A stretch of DNA of 32,565 nucleotides, taken from contig JAKQLF010000310.1 of assembly GCA_029567325.1 (NCBI GenBank), positions 1 to 32,565 on the forward strand, written 5' to 3'. The position numbers and the translations under genes were made by a program. Positions 8,050 to 17,138 of the stretch are shown here, one piece after another (the stretch's first letter is position 1; the number at the start of each line of letters is the position of its first letter). The DNA comes from Bacteroidota bacterium (GTDB taxonomy: Bacteria; Bacteroidota; Bacteroidia; Chitinophagales; Saprospiraceae). The notes below the pieces were generated by a model. The model worked only from the letters and a program-made list of their open reading frames with translations. It was not told the DNA's origin and made no database searches.

Positions 8050-8079
8050 CAAAGATATTTTTTCCAATTGTCAATCAAA
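8050..8079 (-). promoter_or_regulatory. Promoter of the DUF4293 gene
   Basis: On the minus strand TTTG (8079-8076), an 18-base spacer and TATCTTTG (8057-8050) match the Bacteroidota -33/-7 pattern. The gene starts at 8017, leaving a leader of roughly 30 bases. Confidence 0.6.
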
Positions 8080-8113
8080 ACAAAGATTAAGTATTATTTT
8101 ACAACGGTAACAA

Positions 8114-8292
8114 AGAGGAACATTTCATGATTTTTTAAATTGGTTATTGTGATTTTGTCATGATTTTTTGAAATTTGATCAAATATTCCGCTAAAATTAT
8201 ATTAACTTTTCATATTTCAACATGGACTTTATCTATGGTTAATACTATTTAATACCTCTGGAGTGTTTAAAACGATATTATGAAATAAAACC
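8114..8292. mobile_element. Palindromic ~180-bp element, degenerate copy
   Basis: This segment aligns along its whole length with 29410-29589, with only about three single-base gaps. Identity is roughly three quarters by eye, with runs such as ATTTTGTCATGATTTTT identical. Termini are imperfect inverted repeats (CATTTCAT near 8121 versus ATGAAAT near 8280; TTTAAA inside each). Two hairpins of the better copy are kept with wobble pairs: ATGGA 8222-8226 with TCTAT 8232-8236, and AATAC 8251-8255 with GTGTT 8263-8267. No coding sequence and no clear target duplication are visible. It lies 58 bases before the FAD oxidoreductase start. It may be a decayed miniature transposable element or a structured RNA. 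Confidence 0.65.
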
Positions 8293-8350
8293 TAAAAAAT
8301 ACATGTTAATTTTCGATTTCGATTTAATTTTTTAAAATCACCATCACAAT

Positions 8351-9457
8351 ATGGCACTGAGTTTTTGGGAAAGGGATTACTACGGTCAAATTGATTTTGC
8401 AATTTTGGGCTGCGGTATTGTTGGCTTATCCACCGCTATTCATCTCAAACAGACACAACCAGAAGCCAATATTGTAGTCATTGATAGATCTTGGCCTCCA
8501 CACGGTGCTAGTACCAAAAATGCAGGATTTGTATGCTTTGGGAGCCCAACTGAAATATTGGATGATATACAGCAAAATGGCCCGGTGACTGCAATGAATA
8601 TTTTTGAAAAGCGTTGGCTGGGTAGAGAGACTTTATTTTCTATGATAGACACAACAAATTTGGACTATCAACAAATTGGAGGATTAGAGCTTTTTGAAAA
8701 TGCTGATCTTCCAGAAAAAGAAGAAATAGATTATCTCAATCAATTGATTTACAGCAAAATAGGTATAAAAGATTATTTTGAATATGTAGAAAATAACAGT
8801 TTTCTAAATTTTAATCAAAAGGCAATTTTGGCTCAGAAAGAGGGAAGAATTAACCCAATGAAGTTGATTTTGACGCTCAAAAATATTGCCGATCAACTTG
8901 GTATAAAATTTCTATTTAAGGAGGTGAAATCTATAGACAGAACAAACAATGGTTTGGTCTTGGATCAAGATACGGTATTGCCATATAGAAAATTATTGGT
9001 TACACTCAACGCCTTTGCAGCGAAACTTTTCCAAGAACTTCAAGATGTTAAGGCTGCTCGAAATGTAGTTTTGGTAACATCACCTCTTAAGTATTTTAAT
9101 ATCAATCATGTCATCCATATAGACAAAGGTTATGTCTACATGCGGATGATCGGCAATCGGATTTTATTGGGTGGTGCAAGGAATAAGTTTTTGAACACAG
9201 AATACACTGATGAAATTTCAGTTAATGCTGAAATTGTATCTTATCTAAAGGATTATCTCAAGCATAAATTTGATATCAAAGAAGCATTTACAATAGAAGC
9301 AGCTTGGTCTGGTATTCTTGGAGTAGGTAGTAACAAAAATCCTATTATAGAAAAGTTAGATGAACATATTTATGTGGGGGTGCGAATGGGCGGAATGGGC
9401 GTGGCTATTGGTGCATTGGTAGGAAAGCAGCTAGCTGAACTATCTGCCTCTCAATAG
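8351..9457 (+). CDS. FAD-dependent oxidoreductase, DAO (glycine/D-amino acid oxidase) family
   Basis: 368-residue flavoenzyme of the DAO fold. The N-terminal dinucleotide-binding motif is AILGCGIVGLSTA (G20, G22, G25), and VVIDRSWPPHGASTKNAGFVCFGSP resembles the FAD-contacting region of glycine oxidase and sarcosine oxidase relatives. A C-terminal GVGSNKNPIIEKLDEHIYVGVRMGGMGVAIG segment is the second FAD-binding region. DAO enzymes oxidise amino or imino acids with release of peroxide, but members of this Bacteroidota group are uncharacterised as far as I know, so the substrate is open. No signal peptide is visible. The gene is convergent with ostA, whose stop lies only 2 bases away. No promoter box was found; the palindromic element occupies the upstream gap. 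Confidence 0.85.
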   Translation: MALSFWERDYYGQIDFAILGCGIVGLSTAIHLKQTQPEANIVVIDRSWPPHGASTKNAGFVCFGSPTEILDDIQQNGPVTAMNIFEKRWLGRETLFSMIDTTNLDYQQIGGLELFENADLPEKEEIDYLNQLIYSKIGIKDYFEYVENNSFLNFNQKAILAQKEGRINPMKLILTLKNIADQLGIKFLFKEVKSIDRTNNGLVLDQDTVLPYRKLLVTLNAFAAKLFQELQDVKAARNVVLVTSPLKYFNINHVIHIDKGYVYMRMIGNRILLGGARNKFLNTEYTDEISVNAEIVSYLKDYLKHKFDIKEAFTIEAAWSGILGVGSNKNPIIEKLDEHIYVGVRMGGMGVAIGALVGKQLAELSASQ

Positions 9458-9459
9458 CT

Positions 9460-11739
9460 TCATTCTTTTTTATTTTCCTTCTTTTCACCTGGTGTTGGTT
9501 CTGAATCTTGCTTTAACTCAGTGGACGGGCTTTCTAAAGTTTGAATAGTCAATGGAGTAGGTTGAAACAATTCATCTTTATTTTTAGGTTGCTCGCTGAA
9601 TCTGAGGTTGAAGTTTTTGAGCTTAATATCCTCATGGTTAGTGCCTTGCATCGGTAGTATTTTGGATTGTGGGCTATTGTAAAACCTGATATCAGAAATC
9701 TTTTTATCTGTAAAATAGAAAACCATGTAACTGCAGTCTGTAGTATTGGCTCCAATATATGCATCTTCATCATCCAACATGTAATATACAATTTGGGCAT
9801 TCCCGTTGACTCGCATTAGTTTCATTTCTCCCTCTTCAAATTCACCAACCAATACTTTACCGCCTATCTGATTGAAGAATTTGAAGTCCGTGCTATTGAT
9901 CATGAAAGCATTATCATTGACCACCAAAGAAGAAATTTTATTATCTCTCAATCCGATTCTGATCGTATCGCCTAAGATCTGCGTGGTGTCTGTCCACATG
10001 ACGGGATTATAAAACAAAGTAAAAATCGAATCCAGGTCATTGTATGCCAAAGAATCAGCGCGCGCCTGAAGATCACTCTTGTACAAAACTACATCGTCTT
10101 CAGCTATTAAATAGTTGATGCTATCCAATCCAGAAATCTGGCTGGTATCTACCATCAGTGAATCATTGAAATTTATATAGATACTATCTTTTTTAATGGA
10201 CATCGAATCCATTTTGATGGTGCTATTTGTGTCCAGCAGAATAATTGTAGAATCCTGCGAATTCAAATGAAGGCTGTCCGTTTTTGAAATAACACCTGTT
10301 TCCTTTTTTATGAATAAGGAATCCAATTTGGGTTCTGATCCTTTATCTATTTTATTTAAGTTTATATAATCAATTGACTGACTATCAATCAGTTCATTGG
10401 TTTTTACTGAATCAATACTCAATGAATCTTGACTAGTTTTTATTGAATCGTTTTGCATTTTAGATAGGGTGTCTATAACAGCAGCTTTTGGATCAATAAT
10501 TTTTCTATAAGTTCTCAAGACTCTTGCAGTAATGTATAGGGTATCACCATCTATCTCAGTGCCCATAACGGGTTTGCGATTTTGGGCTGTGGCGCGCATA
10601 AAATTGATGGTACCATCATAATCTAATGTGTCAGCCCAAATGATCAGCCCTTCTGAAGTGTCTCTGTAGACCACATTTCCAACCGCATATCCTAATTGTT
10701 TATTTTTATCATAATCCAAAAAATCCGCGTCAATAAAGAGCGGCGCATCTGCCAATTGACTTCTACCTTCAAATTTAAAAGTCTCATTCTTCTTATCATA
10801 CCTTAGTTTATCTCCCTTCGCACTATTGTCCTTCCCTCGATAGTCAGCTTTCCCGATCAGTTCAATCAACTCATTTTCACGGTCATAGATAATGGTGTCT
10901 GAAGTAGCGGTGTCACTTTGTGAGACATAAGAGGCATTTCCAAGAAGACTGATGTGATTTTTTACACCATCATAAATGATAGTGTCAGCTAGAGCGGTTA
11001 TGGTATCTTCTTCGTATTGGGCTTCCCCCATAAATATACCATTTTTGGTGTCTAGATTATAATCTCCACTTTTACTAAAGAGTCTGGCATTTTTATTTTT
11101 GATGATGGCAGGTGCATACCACGCAGCTTGTTTGGATTCAGTATTGTATCGCAATGTGTCTGTAAGAAGTGATAAGCTATCACCATCAACGCTCACTTTT
11201 GTATAAAACCATGCTTCTTTTGTTGCTGTGTTGTAGGTTCCAAATTGGCTCTTTAGCGTGTTGGTGGCATCTTTCATCAATGCTTTGTGGACGTAATCGG
11301 CCACCTTGGTAGAGAGATTGTATTTGAGGTCAGGAGCATATAAGGTATCTTGATTGTTGATCAAAATGACATCTTTTACCAAATATGCTAAAGAAGAATC
11401 ACCTTGGTAGATGAGTGTATCTGCATATATTTGTAAAGTATCTGCCTCCAAAATCGAAACATTACCTACTGCATACAAATTATTGCCAGTGAGTATGGCA
11501 TTGTCGCAAAAAATAAATGCTCCTTCGTGATAAGCTCTTACATTACCAAGATATTTGGTTACTTGAGGAGTTTGCCCTGTTTCAACAATAGCTTGATCAG
11601 CATTTTCAACAATAATCTGTGAAGATGAAACACTGTCTTTATTCGACGTATTTTGTGCAAAACCCCATTGTAAGCTTAGAGTCATGAGAAAAACCATGAA
11701 ATACTGAAGCTGTCGTGAAGGCTTGATGATCGATGACAA
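9460..11739 (-). CDS. OstA-like (LptA/LptD N-terminal fold) periplasmic protein
   Basis: Probable component of LPS transport across the periplasm. The 759-residue product has a signal peptide ending in WGFAQ (about residue 29). A long run of OstA/LptA-type beta-jellyroll repeats follows (about 35-400), with recurrent GNV.I.....ADTL.Y and GDxLxYD patterns. A Ser/Asp/Ile-rich low-complexity linker (about 430-530) leads to a second OstA-like stretch (about 540-720) and a charged tail rich in Lys, Glu and Pro. A similar architecture is known for the OstA_2 family of Bacteroidota, usually larger than proteobacterial LptA (about 185 residues). It follows topA after 11 bases, so the two are likely cotranscribed. 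MVFLMTLSLQ at residue 15 is an alternative start. Direct LPS binding is inferred from family membership. Confidence 0.85.
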   Translation of the reverse strand: MSSIIKPSRQLQYFMVFLMTLSLQWGFAQNTSNKDSVSSSQIIVENADQAIVETGQTPQVTKYLGNVRAYHEGAFIFCDNAILTGNNLYAVGNVSILEADTLQIYADTLIYQGDSSLAYLVKDVILINNQDTLYAPDLKYNLSTKVADYVHKALMKDATNTLKSQFGTYNTATKEAWFYTKVSVDGDSLSLLTDTLRYNTESKQAAWYAPAIIKNKNARLFSKSGDYNLDTKNGIFMGEAQYEEDTITALADTIIYDGVKNHISLLGNASYVSQSDTATSDTIIYDRENELIELIGKADYRGKDNSAKGDKLRYDKKNETFKFEGRSQLADAPLFIDADFLDYDKNKQLGYAVGNVVYRDTSEGLIIWADTLDYDGTINFMRATAQNRKPVMGTEIDGDTLYITARVLRTYRKIIDPKAAVIDTLSKMQNDSIKTSQDSLSIDSVKTNELIDSQSIDYINLNKIDKGSEPKLDSLFIKKETGVISKTDSLHLNSQDSTIILLDTNSTIKMDSMSIKKDSIYINFNDSLMVDTSQISGLDSINYLIAEDDVVLYKSDLQARADSLAYNDLDSIFTLFYNPVMWTDTTQILGDTIRIGLRDNKISSLVVNDNAFMINSTDFKFFNQIGGKVLVGEFEEGEMKLMRVNGNAQIVYYMLDDEDAYIGANTTDCSYMVFYFTDKKISDIRFYNSPQSKILPMQGTNHEDIKLKNFNLRFSEQPKNKDELFQPTPLTIQTLESPSTELKQDSEPTPGEKKENKKE

Positions 11740-11750
11740 TGGTTTTTATA

Positions 11751-14315
11751 CTATTTTTTTGTCTTTGTCTTTGGTTTAGCTTTCGCTTTTGCAGTTGATG
11801 CTGGGGCAGTAAAGCTTCCTGGCAATTCAGTCTCGATCCATTGTTTTACAGTTTCCAGACTGATCGTTGTAAGAGCATCTGACTCAATTTTTTCCCCTTC
11901 AACTTTTGGAATCTTTACATTCGCTTTTCTATAACGAATATATGGACCCCAACGGCCATTTTCTATGGAAATATTTTCTTCTGGCCAATGCTGAATGTAT
12001 CTGTTTGACTCTTTTTCGATCTTTGCAGAAACTAATTCTATCGCCTCAGCAGCGGTCAAATGGTCGAAATCATATTTTTTGGGCACATTCACAAACAAAT
12101 CACTCCATTTTACAAATGGACCAAATCTTCCTTTGCCTTTCGTTATCGGTAAGTTTTGGTAATGAGCTACGGGTTCAGCTTCCTTGAGTTTTTCTGAGAT
12201 GAATGTTATTGCATCCTCTTTGCTCAATTCCACAGGGTCAGTGCCTCTTGGTAAGTTTGCATATGTGTCACCCAATTTCACATAAGGACCGAATCGACCA
12301 TTGTTTACCACTAATTCTAGGCCTTTATATTCTCCAAAGGACTTTGGTAGTTTAAACAATTCCAAGGCTTCTTCCAAACTGATGGTTTCTATAGATTGAC
12401 CTGGTTTGAGATTCGCAAACTTTGGTTTTTCATCTTCCTTCAATTCGTCTACATCACCAATTTTGACAACAGGGCCATATCTCGTAATCTGCACTACAAC
12501 ACTGTGGCCAGAAACTGGATCTTTACCAATGACCTTCTTACCTTTTGCACGCTCAGCATTTTCAATCGTATCTTCTATCAATTTGTGAAAAGGAAGATAA
12601 AAGTCCTTGAGCATTTTACGCCATTCAGAATTTCCCTTTGCAACTTGATCGAGTTCATCCTCTACGTCAGCTGTAAATCCATATGTCATGACCTTTTCAA
12701 AGTGTTCGTCCAAAAAGTCAGTGACGATCATTCCTAAATCTGACGGATAAAGTCTATTGGAAGTTGCGCCAGTAGTCTCTGTTTGCATTGACTCCGTTAT
12801 TTTACCAGCTTTGAGTGTTACCACCTTGAAATTTCTAGCTTCGCCTTCTCGGCTTTCTTTGGTAACATAACCTCTATCTTGCTCCATGATTTTGCTGATG
12901 GTTGGCGCATAAGTAGAAGGTCGACCAATGCCAAGTTCTTCCAACTTTTGAACCAAACTTGCTTCTGTAAACCTGGAAGGAGGTCTGGTGAATTTTTCAG
13001 TCGCAGTCATTTGATTTAAATCCAATTCTTGACCTGCTTTGACTGGAGGAAGCATTCCTTTTACCTCCTCATCATCATCGTCATCACTACTTTCTATATA
13101 AACTGTAAGGAAACCATCAAATTTCAATACTTCCCCTTCTGCTCTTAAAGTGGCATCTGGAATGGTATTTATGCCAATATCCACAACCGTTTTCTCTAAT
13201 TGAGCATCAGCCATCTGACTAGCAATGGCCCTTTTCCAGATTAGTTCGTAAAGTTTTTGCTCATCAGGATTTCCGCTGATGTTTTTCTTTTGAATGTAGG
13301 TTGGTCTGATGGCTTCGTGAGCTTCCTGCGCATTGGCAGTTTTTGATTTATATTTTCTGATTTTGAGGTATTTCTCACCATATTCAGTGACAATTTGATT
13401 GGACATTTCTTCCAAAGCTTGATCACTGATGTTGGTACTGTCTGTTCTCATATACGTAATATGCCCCTCTTCATACAATCGCTGTGCAAGTGACATGGTA
13501 CGGTTCACACCATAATAAAGTTTTCTACTGGCCTCTTGTTGTAAAGTAGAAGTTGTAAACGGAGCAGCAGGTTTGCGTGTCAAGGGCTTTGTTTCGACAC
13601 TTTTTATTTTGAATGTAGCACCATTTGCTTTTTCAACAAAAGCTTTAGCATCTGCGATGTCAGGGATTCTATCCAATAGATCAGCTTTCAGTAAAACTTG
13701 GTCACCACGATCATTTTTCACGTTGAAAACTGCAGTAACTTTAAAATAGGGCTCTACTTCAAATGCTTGGATATTCCTTTCTCTTTCGACGATGAGCTTT
13801 ACGGCTACCGATTGAACACGACCGGCGGACAATTTGCCTTTCACTTTTCTCCAGAGCACTTCACTAAGTTCAAAGCCCACAAGTCGGTCTAGGATCCTTC
13901 TTGCTTGTTGAGCATTGACCAGGTCAAGATCTACAGTCCTGGGGTTTGTTACAGCTTTTTGAATGGCTGGTTTGGTGATTTCACTAAAGACAATTCTTTT
14001 GGTAATGTGAGGATTGAGTCCCAAAACTTCACACAAGTGCCAAGAAATGGCTTCTCCCTCACGGTCTTCATCCGTTGCAAGCCAAACCTCTGAAGCTTTT
14101 GCACTTGCATCTCTCAATTCTTTAACCACTTTTCTTTTCTCAGGAGAAATGATGTATGTTGGTTCGAAATCGTCTTGTATGGATACGCCATTACTTCCCT
14201 TATCGAGATCTCTGATGTGACCGAAACTCGACTTAACTTCAAAGTCCCCGCCTAAATATTTTTGGATGGTTTTTGCTTTTGCCGGAGACTCTACAATGAG
14301 TAGTTTTTTTGACAT
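11751..14315 (-). CDS. topA: DNA topoisomerase I (type IA)
   Basis: Relaxes negatively supercoiled DNA by single-strand passage. The 854-residue product has an N-terminal Toprim domain (KKLLIVESPAKAKTIQKYL, metal-binding ATDEDREGEAISWH with D82, D84 and E86). The catalytic Tyr288 lies in the motif YMRTDST, and the central domain includes SAGRVQSVAVKLIVERE and GIGRPSTYAPTISKI. The C-terminal part has no zinc-finger cysteines. It consists of several Toprim-C repeats (patterns such as GRFGPYVKLGD, GRFGPFVKWSD and GRWGPYIRYRK) and ends in a Lys/Ala/Thr-rich tail that probably contacts DNA. This layout is common in Bacteroidota. ATG start at 14315 fits the family. It appears to lead a two-gene unit with ostA and has a very good promoter match upstream. 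Confidence 0.96.
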   Translation of the reverse strand: MSKKLLIVESPAKAKTIQKYLGGDFEVKSSFGHIRDLDKGSNGVSIQDDFEPTYIISPEKRKVVKELRDASAKASEVWLATDEDREGEAISWHLCEVLGLNPHITKRIVFSEITKPAIQKAVTNPRTVDLDLVNAQQARRILDRLVGFELSEVLWRKVKGKLSAGRVQSVAVKLIVERERNIQAFEVEPYFKVTAVFNVKNDRGDQVLLKADLLDRIPDIADAKAFVEKANGATFKIKSVETKPLTRKPAAPFTTSTLQQEASRKLYYGVNRTMSLAQRLYEEGHITYMRTDSTNISDQALEEMSNQIVTEYGEKYLKIRKYKSKTANAQEAHEAIRPTYIQKKNISGNPDEQKLYELIWKRAIASQMADAQLEKTVVDIGINTIPDATLRAEGEVLKFDGFLTVYIESSDDDDDEEVKGMLPPVKAGQELDLNQMTATEKFTRPPSRFTEASLVQKLEELGIGRPSTYAPTISKIMEQDRGYVTKESREGEARNFKVVTLKAGKITESMQTETTGATSNRLYPSDLGMIVTDFLDEHFEKVMTYGFTADVEDELDQVAKGNSEWRKMLKDFYLPFHKLIEDTIENAERAKGKKVIGKDPVSGHSVVVQITRYGPVVKIGDVDELKEDEKPKFANLKPGQSIETISLEEALELFKLPKSFGEYKGLELVVNNGRFGPYVKLGDTYANLPRGTDPVELSKEDAITFISEKLKEAEPVAHYQNLPITKGKGRFGPFVKWSDLFVNVPKKYDFDHLTAAEAIELVSAKIEKESNRYIQHWPEENISIENGRWGPYIRYRKANVKIPKVEGEKIESDALTTISLETVKQWIETELPGSFTAPASTAKAKAKPKTKTKK

Positions 14316-14346
14316 ATATCAATAAGATTAATATTTATTTAGAATG

Positions 14347-14377
14347 CAAATGTAACGCCAATTTGTTTTTAATCAAA
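14347..14377 (-). promoter_or_regulatory. Promoter of topA
   Basis: On the minus strand TTTG (14377-14374), a 19-base spacer and TACATTTG (14354-14347) give a perfect -33/-7 match for Bacteroidota. The topA ATG begins at 14315, so the leader would be roughly 25 bases. Confidence 0.7.
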
Positions 14378-14536
14378 TTTTATGCAAAATGCTTATAGTT
14401 TATTTCTCAGTGTATTGATTATTTAGCTTTCATTTTCAAATTAATATTTGGTATTAATACATTCCTTTATATCATTCAAAAACAAAAAGAGAGTCAACTA
14501 TTAAATATTTAATAACCAAGGGCTTTGATTAATGTT

Positions 14537-14544
14537 TACATTTG
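14537..14544 (+). promoter_or_regulatory. -7 promoter box before the ABC exporter
   Basis: TACATTTG matches TAnnTTTG and lies 23 bases before the preferred ATG at 14568. No TTG at the proper distance upstream is seen. Its position supports the downstream ATG over the one at 14532, which would begin upstream of this box. Confidence 0.45.
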
Positions 14545-14567
14545 TACTTCGATTTAAAAAGTATTAC

Positions 14568-16379
14568 ATGTCCGATAGCACAAAGAAAGATCCAGAGAAA
14601 AAAGCCAAAATAACCAAAGATAGTTTGATGGCTTCGATGGGTATTTTCAGATATATCAAACCATATCGAGGTTACTTTATTGCAGGAATGGTTTTATTGG
14701 TCTTGGGGAGTATATTATTTATGGCATTCCCTGGCGTTGCTGGCGAAATGGCCAATATAGCAGTTGGCAAAGACAAATATAATCTCAATATTGAGGTTGA
14801 AGACTTTTGGTGGATCTTTTTGATCATATTGGTAGGGCAGGGTATTTTGTCTTATTTCAGAACCATCTTTTTTACCATCGTTTCTGAGAAAGGTATGGCA
14901 GATCTTCGCAAAGACTTATATGACAAGATCATCACTCAAAGCATTGGATTTTTTGAGGAAAGAAGGATAGGAGAGCTCACTAGTCGGATTACCACTGACG
15001 TAGAACAAATGCAAACTGCATTTTCTATTACCCTTGCAGAATTCCTGCGCCAAGTGATCATGTTGGTTGTGGGTGTGATCATCATTGCGGCACTTACGCC
15101 CAAACTTTCACTCATCATGTTGGGTACCTTTCCCATCATTGTAATCATAGCTGTTGTATTCGGTCGCTACATCAGGAAATTATCCAAGAAAAGACAGGAT
15201 AAACTTGCAGAAACCAATACCATTGTGGAAGAGACTTTTCAGTCTTTCAGTGTTGTGAAATCTTTTGCAAACGAATGGTTGGAGTCTATCAGATACAGCA
15301 AAAGCGTCGGCGAGGTAGTGAAAATCTCGATTGAATTTGCCAAGATCAGAGGTTTGTTTTTTGCTTTCATCATTACCATTTTATTTGGTGGATTTTTTTT
15401 CATCTTATGGAGAGGTGCTTTGCTGGTGAAAATGGGACAAATGGAAGTGGGTGATTTATTTTCCTTTATCATTTATACAGGAATTTTGGGGGGAGCAATA
15501 GCGAGTTTCAGTACTTTGTATGCAACCTTAGCTCAAGCCATCGGAGCCACCGAGCGTGTAATGGATATCATCAATGGGGGACAGGAAGTCACTCAAATCG
15601 ATGGTCCAGCTGTTCCAGCAGCCATAAAAGGAGAGATAAAGTTTGACAATGTACAATTTTCATATCCTTCCAGAAGCGATTTACCAGTCTTGAAAGGCAT
15701 AAACCTCAACATTGCCAAAGGGAATAAGATTGCGTTGGTAGGGCAGAGTGGAAGTGGCAAATCAACCATTGTGCAGCTGCTGATGAAGTTTTATCAAATT
15801 AGTGGAGGTCAAATCAGTATTGATGGCAAAGACATCAATGAGTACAATATTTCTCAACTCAGATCAGCAATGGCTATTGTTCCTCAAGAGGTAATTTTAT
15901 TTGGTGGAAGTATTAGAGAAAATATCCTTTACGGAAAACCAACAGCCACTGAATTTGAATTGGAGGAGGCTGCCAGAAAAAGTAATAGTTTGGAGTTCAT
16001 CAATTCATTTCCAGATGGTTTTGAAACGATTGTAGGGGATAGAGGGATAAAACTTTCTGGCGGGCAAAGACAACGTATTGCCATCGCAAGAGCTATTCTA
16101 AAAGACCCAGCCATTTTAATTTTGGACGAAGCTACTTCTTCTTTGGATGCGGGTTCTGAAAAAGTTGTTCAGGATGCGCTAGACTTTTTATTGGAAGGTA
16201 GAACATCTATCATTATTGCACACAGGTTATCTACGATCAAAGATGTAGACCACATATATGTATTGGATAAAGGCACCATTGCAGAGGAGGGTAGTCACGA
16301 GGAATTATTAGCCAAAGAGGAAGGTATTTACAGTAATTTGGCCAAACTGCAATTTGATGTAAGGATGGCTAATAGCTGA
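14568..16379 (+). CDS. ABC exporter half-transporter, MsbA/ABCB-like
   Basis: 603-residue inner-membrane exporter with a fused membrane domain and ATPase. Six membrane helices span about residues 25-320, with the coupling-helix-like SIGFFEERRIGELTSRITTDVEQMQ segment of type I exporters. The nucleotide-binding domain has Walker A GQSGSGKST (392-400), a Q-loop within AIVPQEVILFGGSI, the signature LSGGQRQRIAIARA starting near 496, Walker B ILILDEATSSLD (D520) and the H-loop IIIAHRLST. It works as a homodimer. The substrate (lipid, LPS core or drug) cannot be told from sequence. ATG 14568 is preferred over the ATG 12 codons upstream because a promoter-like box lies between them. It converges with the MazG-like gene, with no good terminator in the 42-base gap. 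Confidence 0.9.
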   Translation: MSDSTKKDPEKKAKITKDSLMASMGIFRYIKPYRGYFIAGMVLLVLGSILFMAFPGVAGEMANIAVGKDKYNLNIEVEDFWWIFLIILVGQGILSYFRTIFFTIVSEKGMADLRKDLYDKIITQSIGFFEERRIGELTSRITTDVEQMQTAFSITLAEFLRQVIMLVVGVIIIAALTPKLSLIMLGTFPIIVIIAVVFGRYIRKLSKKRQDKLAETNTIVEETFQSFSVVKSFANEWLESIRYSKSVGEVVKISIEFAKIRGLFFAFIITILFGGFFFILWRGALLVKMGQMEVGDLFSFIIYTGILGGAIASFSTLYATLAQAIGATERVMDIINGGQEVTQIDGPAVPAAIKGEIKFDNVQFSYPSRSDLPVLKGINLNIAKGNKIALVGQSGSGKSTIVQLLMKFYQISGGQISIDGKDINEYNISQLRSAMAIVPQEVILFGGSIRENILYGKPTATEFELEEAARKSNSLEFINSFPDGFETIVGDRGIKLSGGQRQRIAIARAILKDPAILILDEATSSLDAGSEKVVQDALDFLLEGRTSIIIAHRLSTIKDVDHIYVLDKGTIAEEGSHEELLAKEEGIYSNLAKLQFDVRMANS

Positions 16380-16421
16380 GCTAGCACAAGCCATGAGCAA
16401 ATGTCTGAGGGATCTAAATAC

Positions 16422-16898
16422 TTAATCCAAAACTACTTTTGCAACTTCAGCAGCAGAATAATTGATTGATTTTAAAACTTTACTGTCTTCCTTGCGGTAA
16501 ACCAAATATTCTCCTTCTTTTTCAACAATGTAGGAATCAGTTGCTTTTGTTGCTAAATAATATTCTTGAGTTTTAATTGCTTCTTCATATGTTTTGCATG
16601 TTTTGCTCATATTTGATCTTTGGACCTCATCAAACAAAGCGCTGAATTTACTTCCTAATCCTAGTTCAAGGATGGCGCCACTCAAAACATATTGCAAATC
16701 AGCCAGTGCATCTGCAGCCTCTACCAAGTCATTATTTTCGAGCGCATCTTTAAGCTCTTGCAATTCTTCTGCTAAAAGACTGATTCTCAATTTACAACGG
16801 TCTTCTGAGGGGATGGCTGGTGTTTCAATAACGGGTAGTCCAAAAGTACGGTGAAATTTTGCAACACCATTGAGTGCTTGAGCTTCATCAAAAGTCAT
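16422..16898 (-). CDS. MazG-like nucleotide pyrophosphohydrolase (all-alpha NTP-PPase)
   Basis: 158-residue protein of the MazG/phosphoribosyl-ATP pyrophosphohydrolase superfamily, which removes pyrophosphate from nucleoside triphosphates or related compounds using Mg. The four-helix core is at about 30-110. The metal-binding residues fit the ExxE...ExxD pattern: E44, E45 and E48 in LLAEELQELKDAL, then E60, D63 and D67 in VEAADALADLQYVL. The C-terminal ~50 residues (YYLATKATDSYIVEKEGEYLVYRKEDSKVLKSINYSAAEV) form an extra region read as a small domain. This is a house-cleaning or specialised enzyme rather than HisE, since no his genes are near. A -7 box lies 16 bases upstream. Confidence 0.82.
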   Translation of the reverse strand: MTFDEAQALNGVAKFHRTFGLPVIETPAIPSEDRCKLRISLLAEELQELKDALENNDLVEAADALADLQYVLSGAILELGLGSKFSALFDEVQRSNMSKTCKTYEEAIKTQEYYLATKATDSYIVEKEGEYLVYRKEDSKVLKSINYSAAEVAKVVLD

Positions 16899-16914
16899 GT
16901 TTGAATATTTTTGG

Positions 16915-16922
16915 CAAATATA
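16915..16922 (-). promoter_or_regulatory. -7 promoter box before the MazG-like gene
   Basis: On the minus strand TATATTTG, a full match to TAnnTTTG, begins 24 bases and ends 16 bases before the ATG at 16898. No clear -33 TTG is present. The leader would be very short. Confidence 0.45.
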
Positions 16923-17077
16923 TCATTTCTAGATTGACCTTTACGAAAGAGGCAGAGTCAATTTTAATTATCCATAGAATGATGACTTTTGTCCAAAATG
17001 TGATCAGTATTAAGTATTTTGATTTAATTTGTAAGTGTTTAGTACCAAAAATACCAATGAGAATTTTATTCAAATGC

Positions 17078-17105
17078 TTGAAAACAAAATACTTTACTAT
17101 TTTTG
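17078..17105 (+). promoter_or_regulatory. Promoter of the small outer-membrane protein gene
   Basis: TTG at 17078-17080, a 17-base spacer and TATTTTTG at 17098-17105 match the Bacteroidota pattern. The ATG at 17139 follows at 33 bases. The match shows that the possible TTG start at 17103 lies inside the promoter. Confidence 0.55.
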
Positions 17106-17138
17106 AGAAGTCATTTTAATGCTAAAACCGAAGAAATA

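Noticed and set aside
12396-12737. 113-codon plus-strand frame within topA
   Set aside because: It is antisense to the conserved topoisomerase C-terminal region and has no motif; several overlapping antisense frames occur in the same gene by chance.
14532-14567. ATG 14532 as start of the ABC exporter
   Set aside because: A TAnnTTTG promoter box at 14537-14544 lies between this ATG and the ATG at 14568, so a transcript from it would lack the upstream codons. The upstream 12 codons also show no family likeness.
16380-16421. Terminator between the convergent ABC exporter and MazG-like genes
   Set aside because: No stem with a following T run was found; only a loose repeat-like stretch (GAGCTAG, CACAAGC, CATGAGC) is present.
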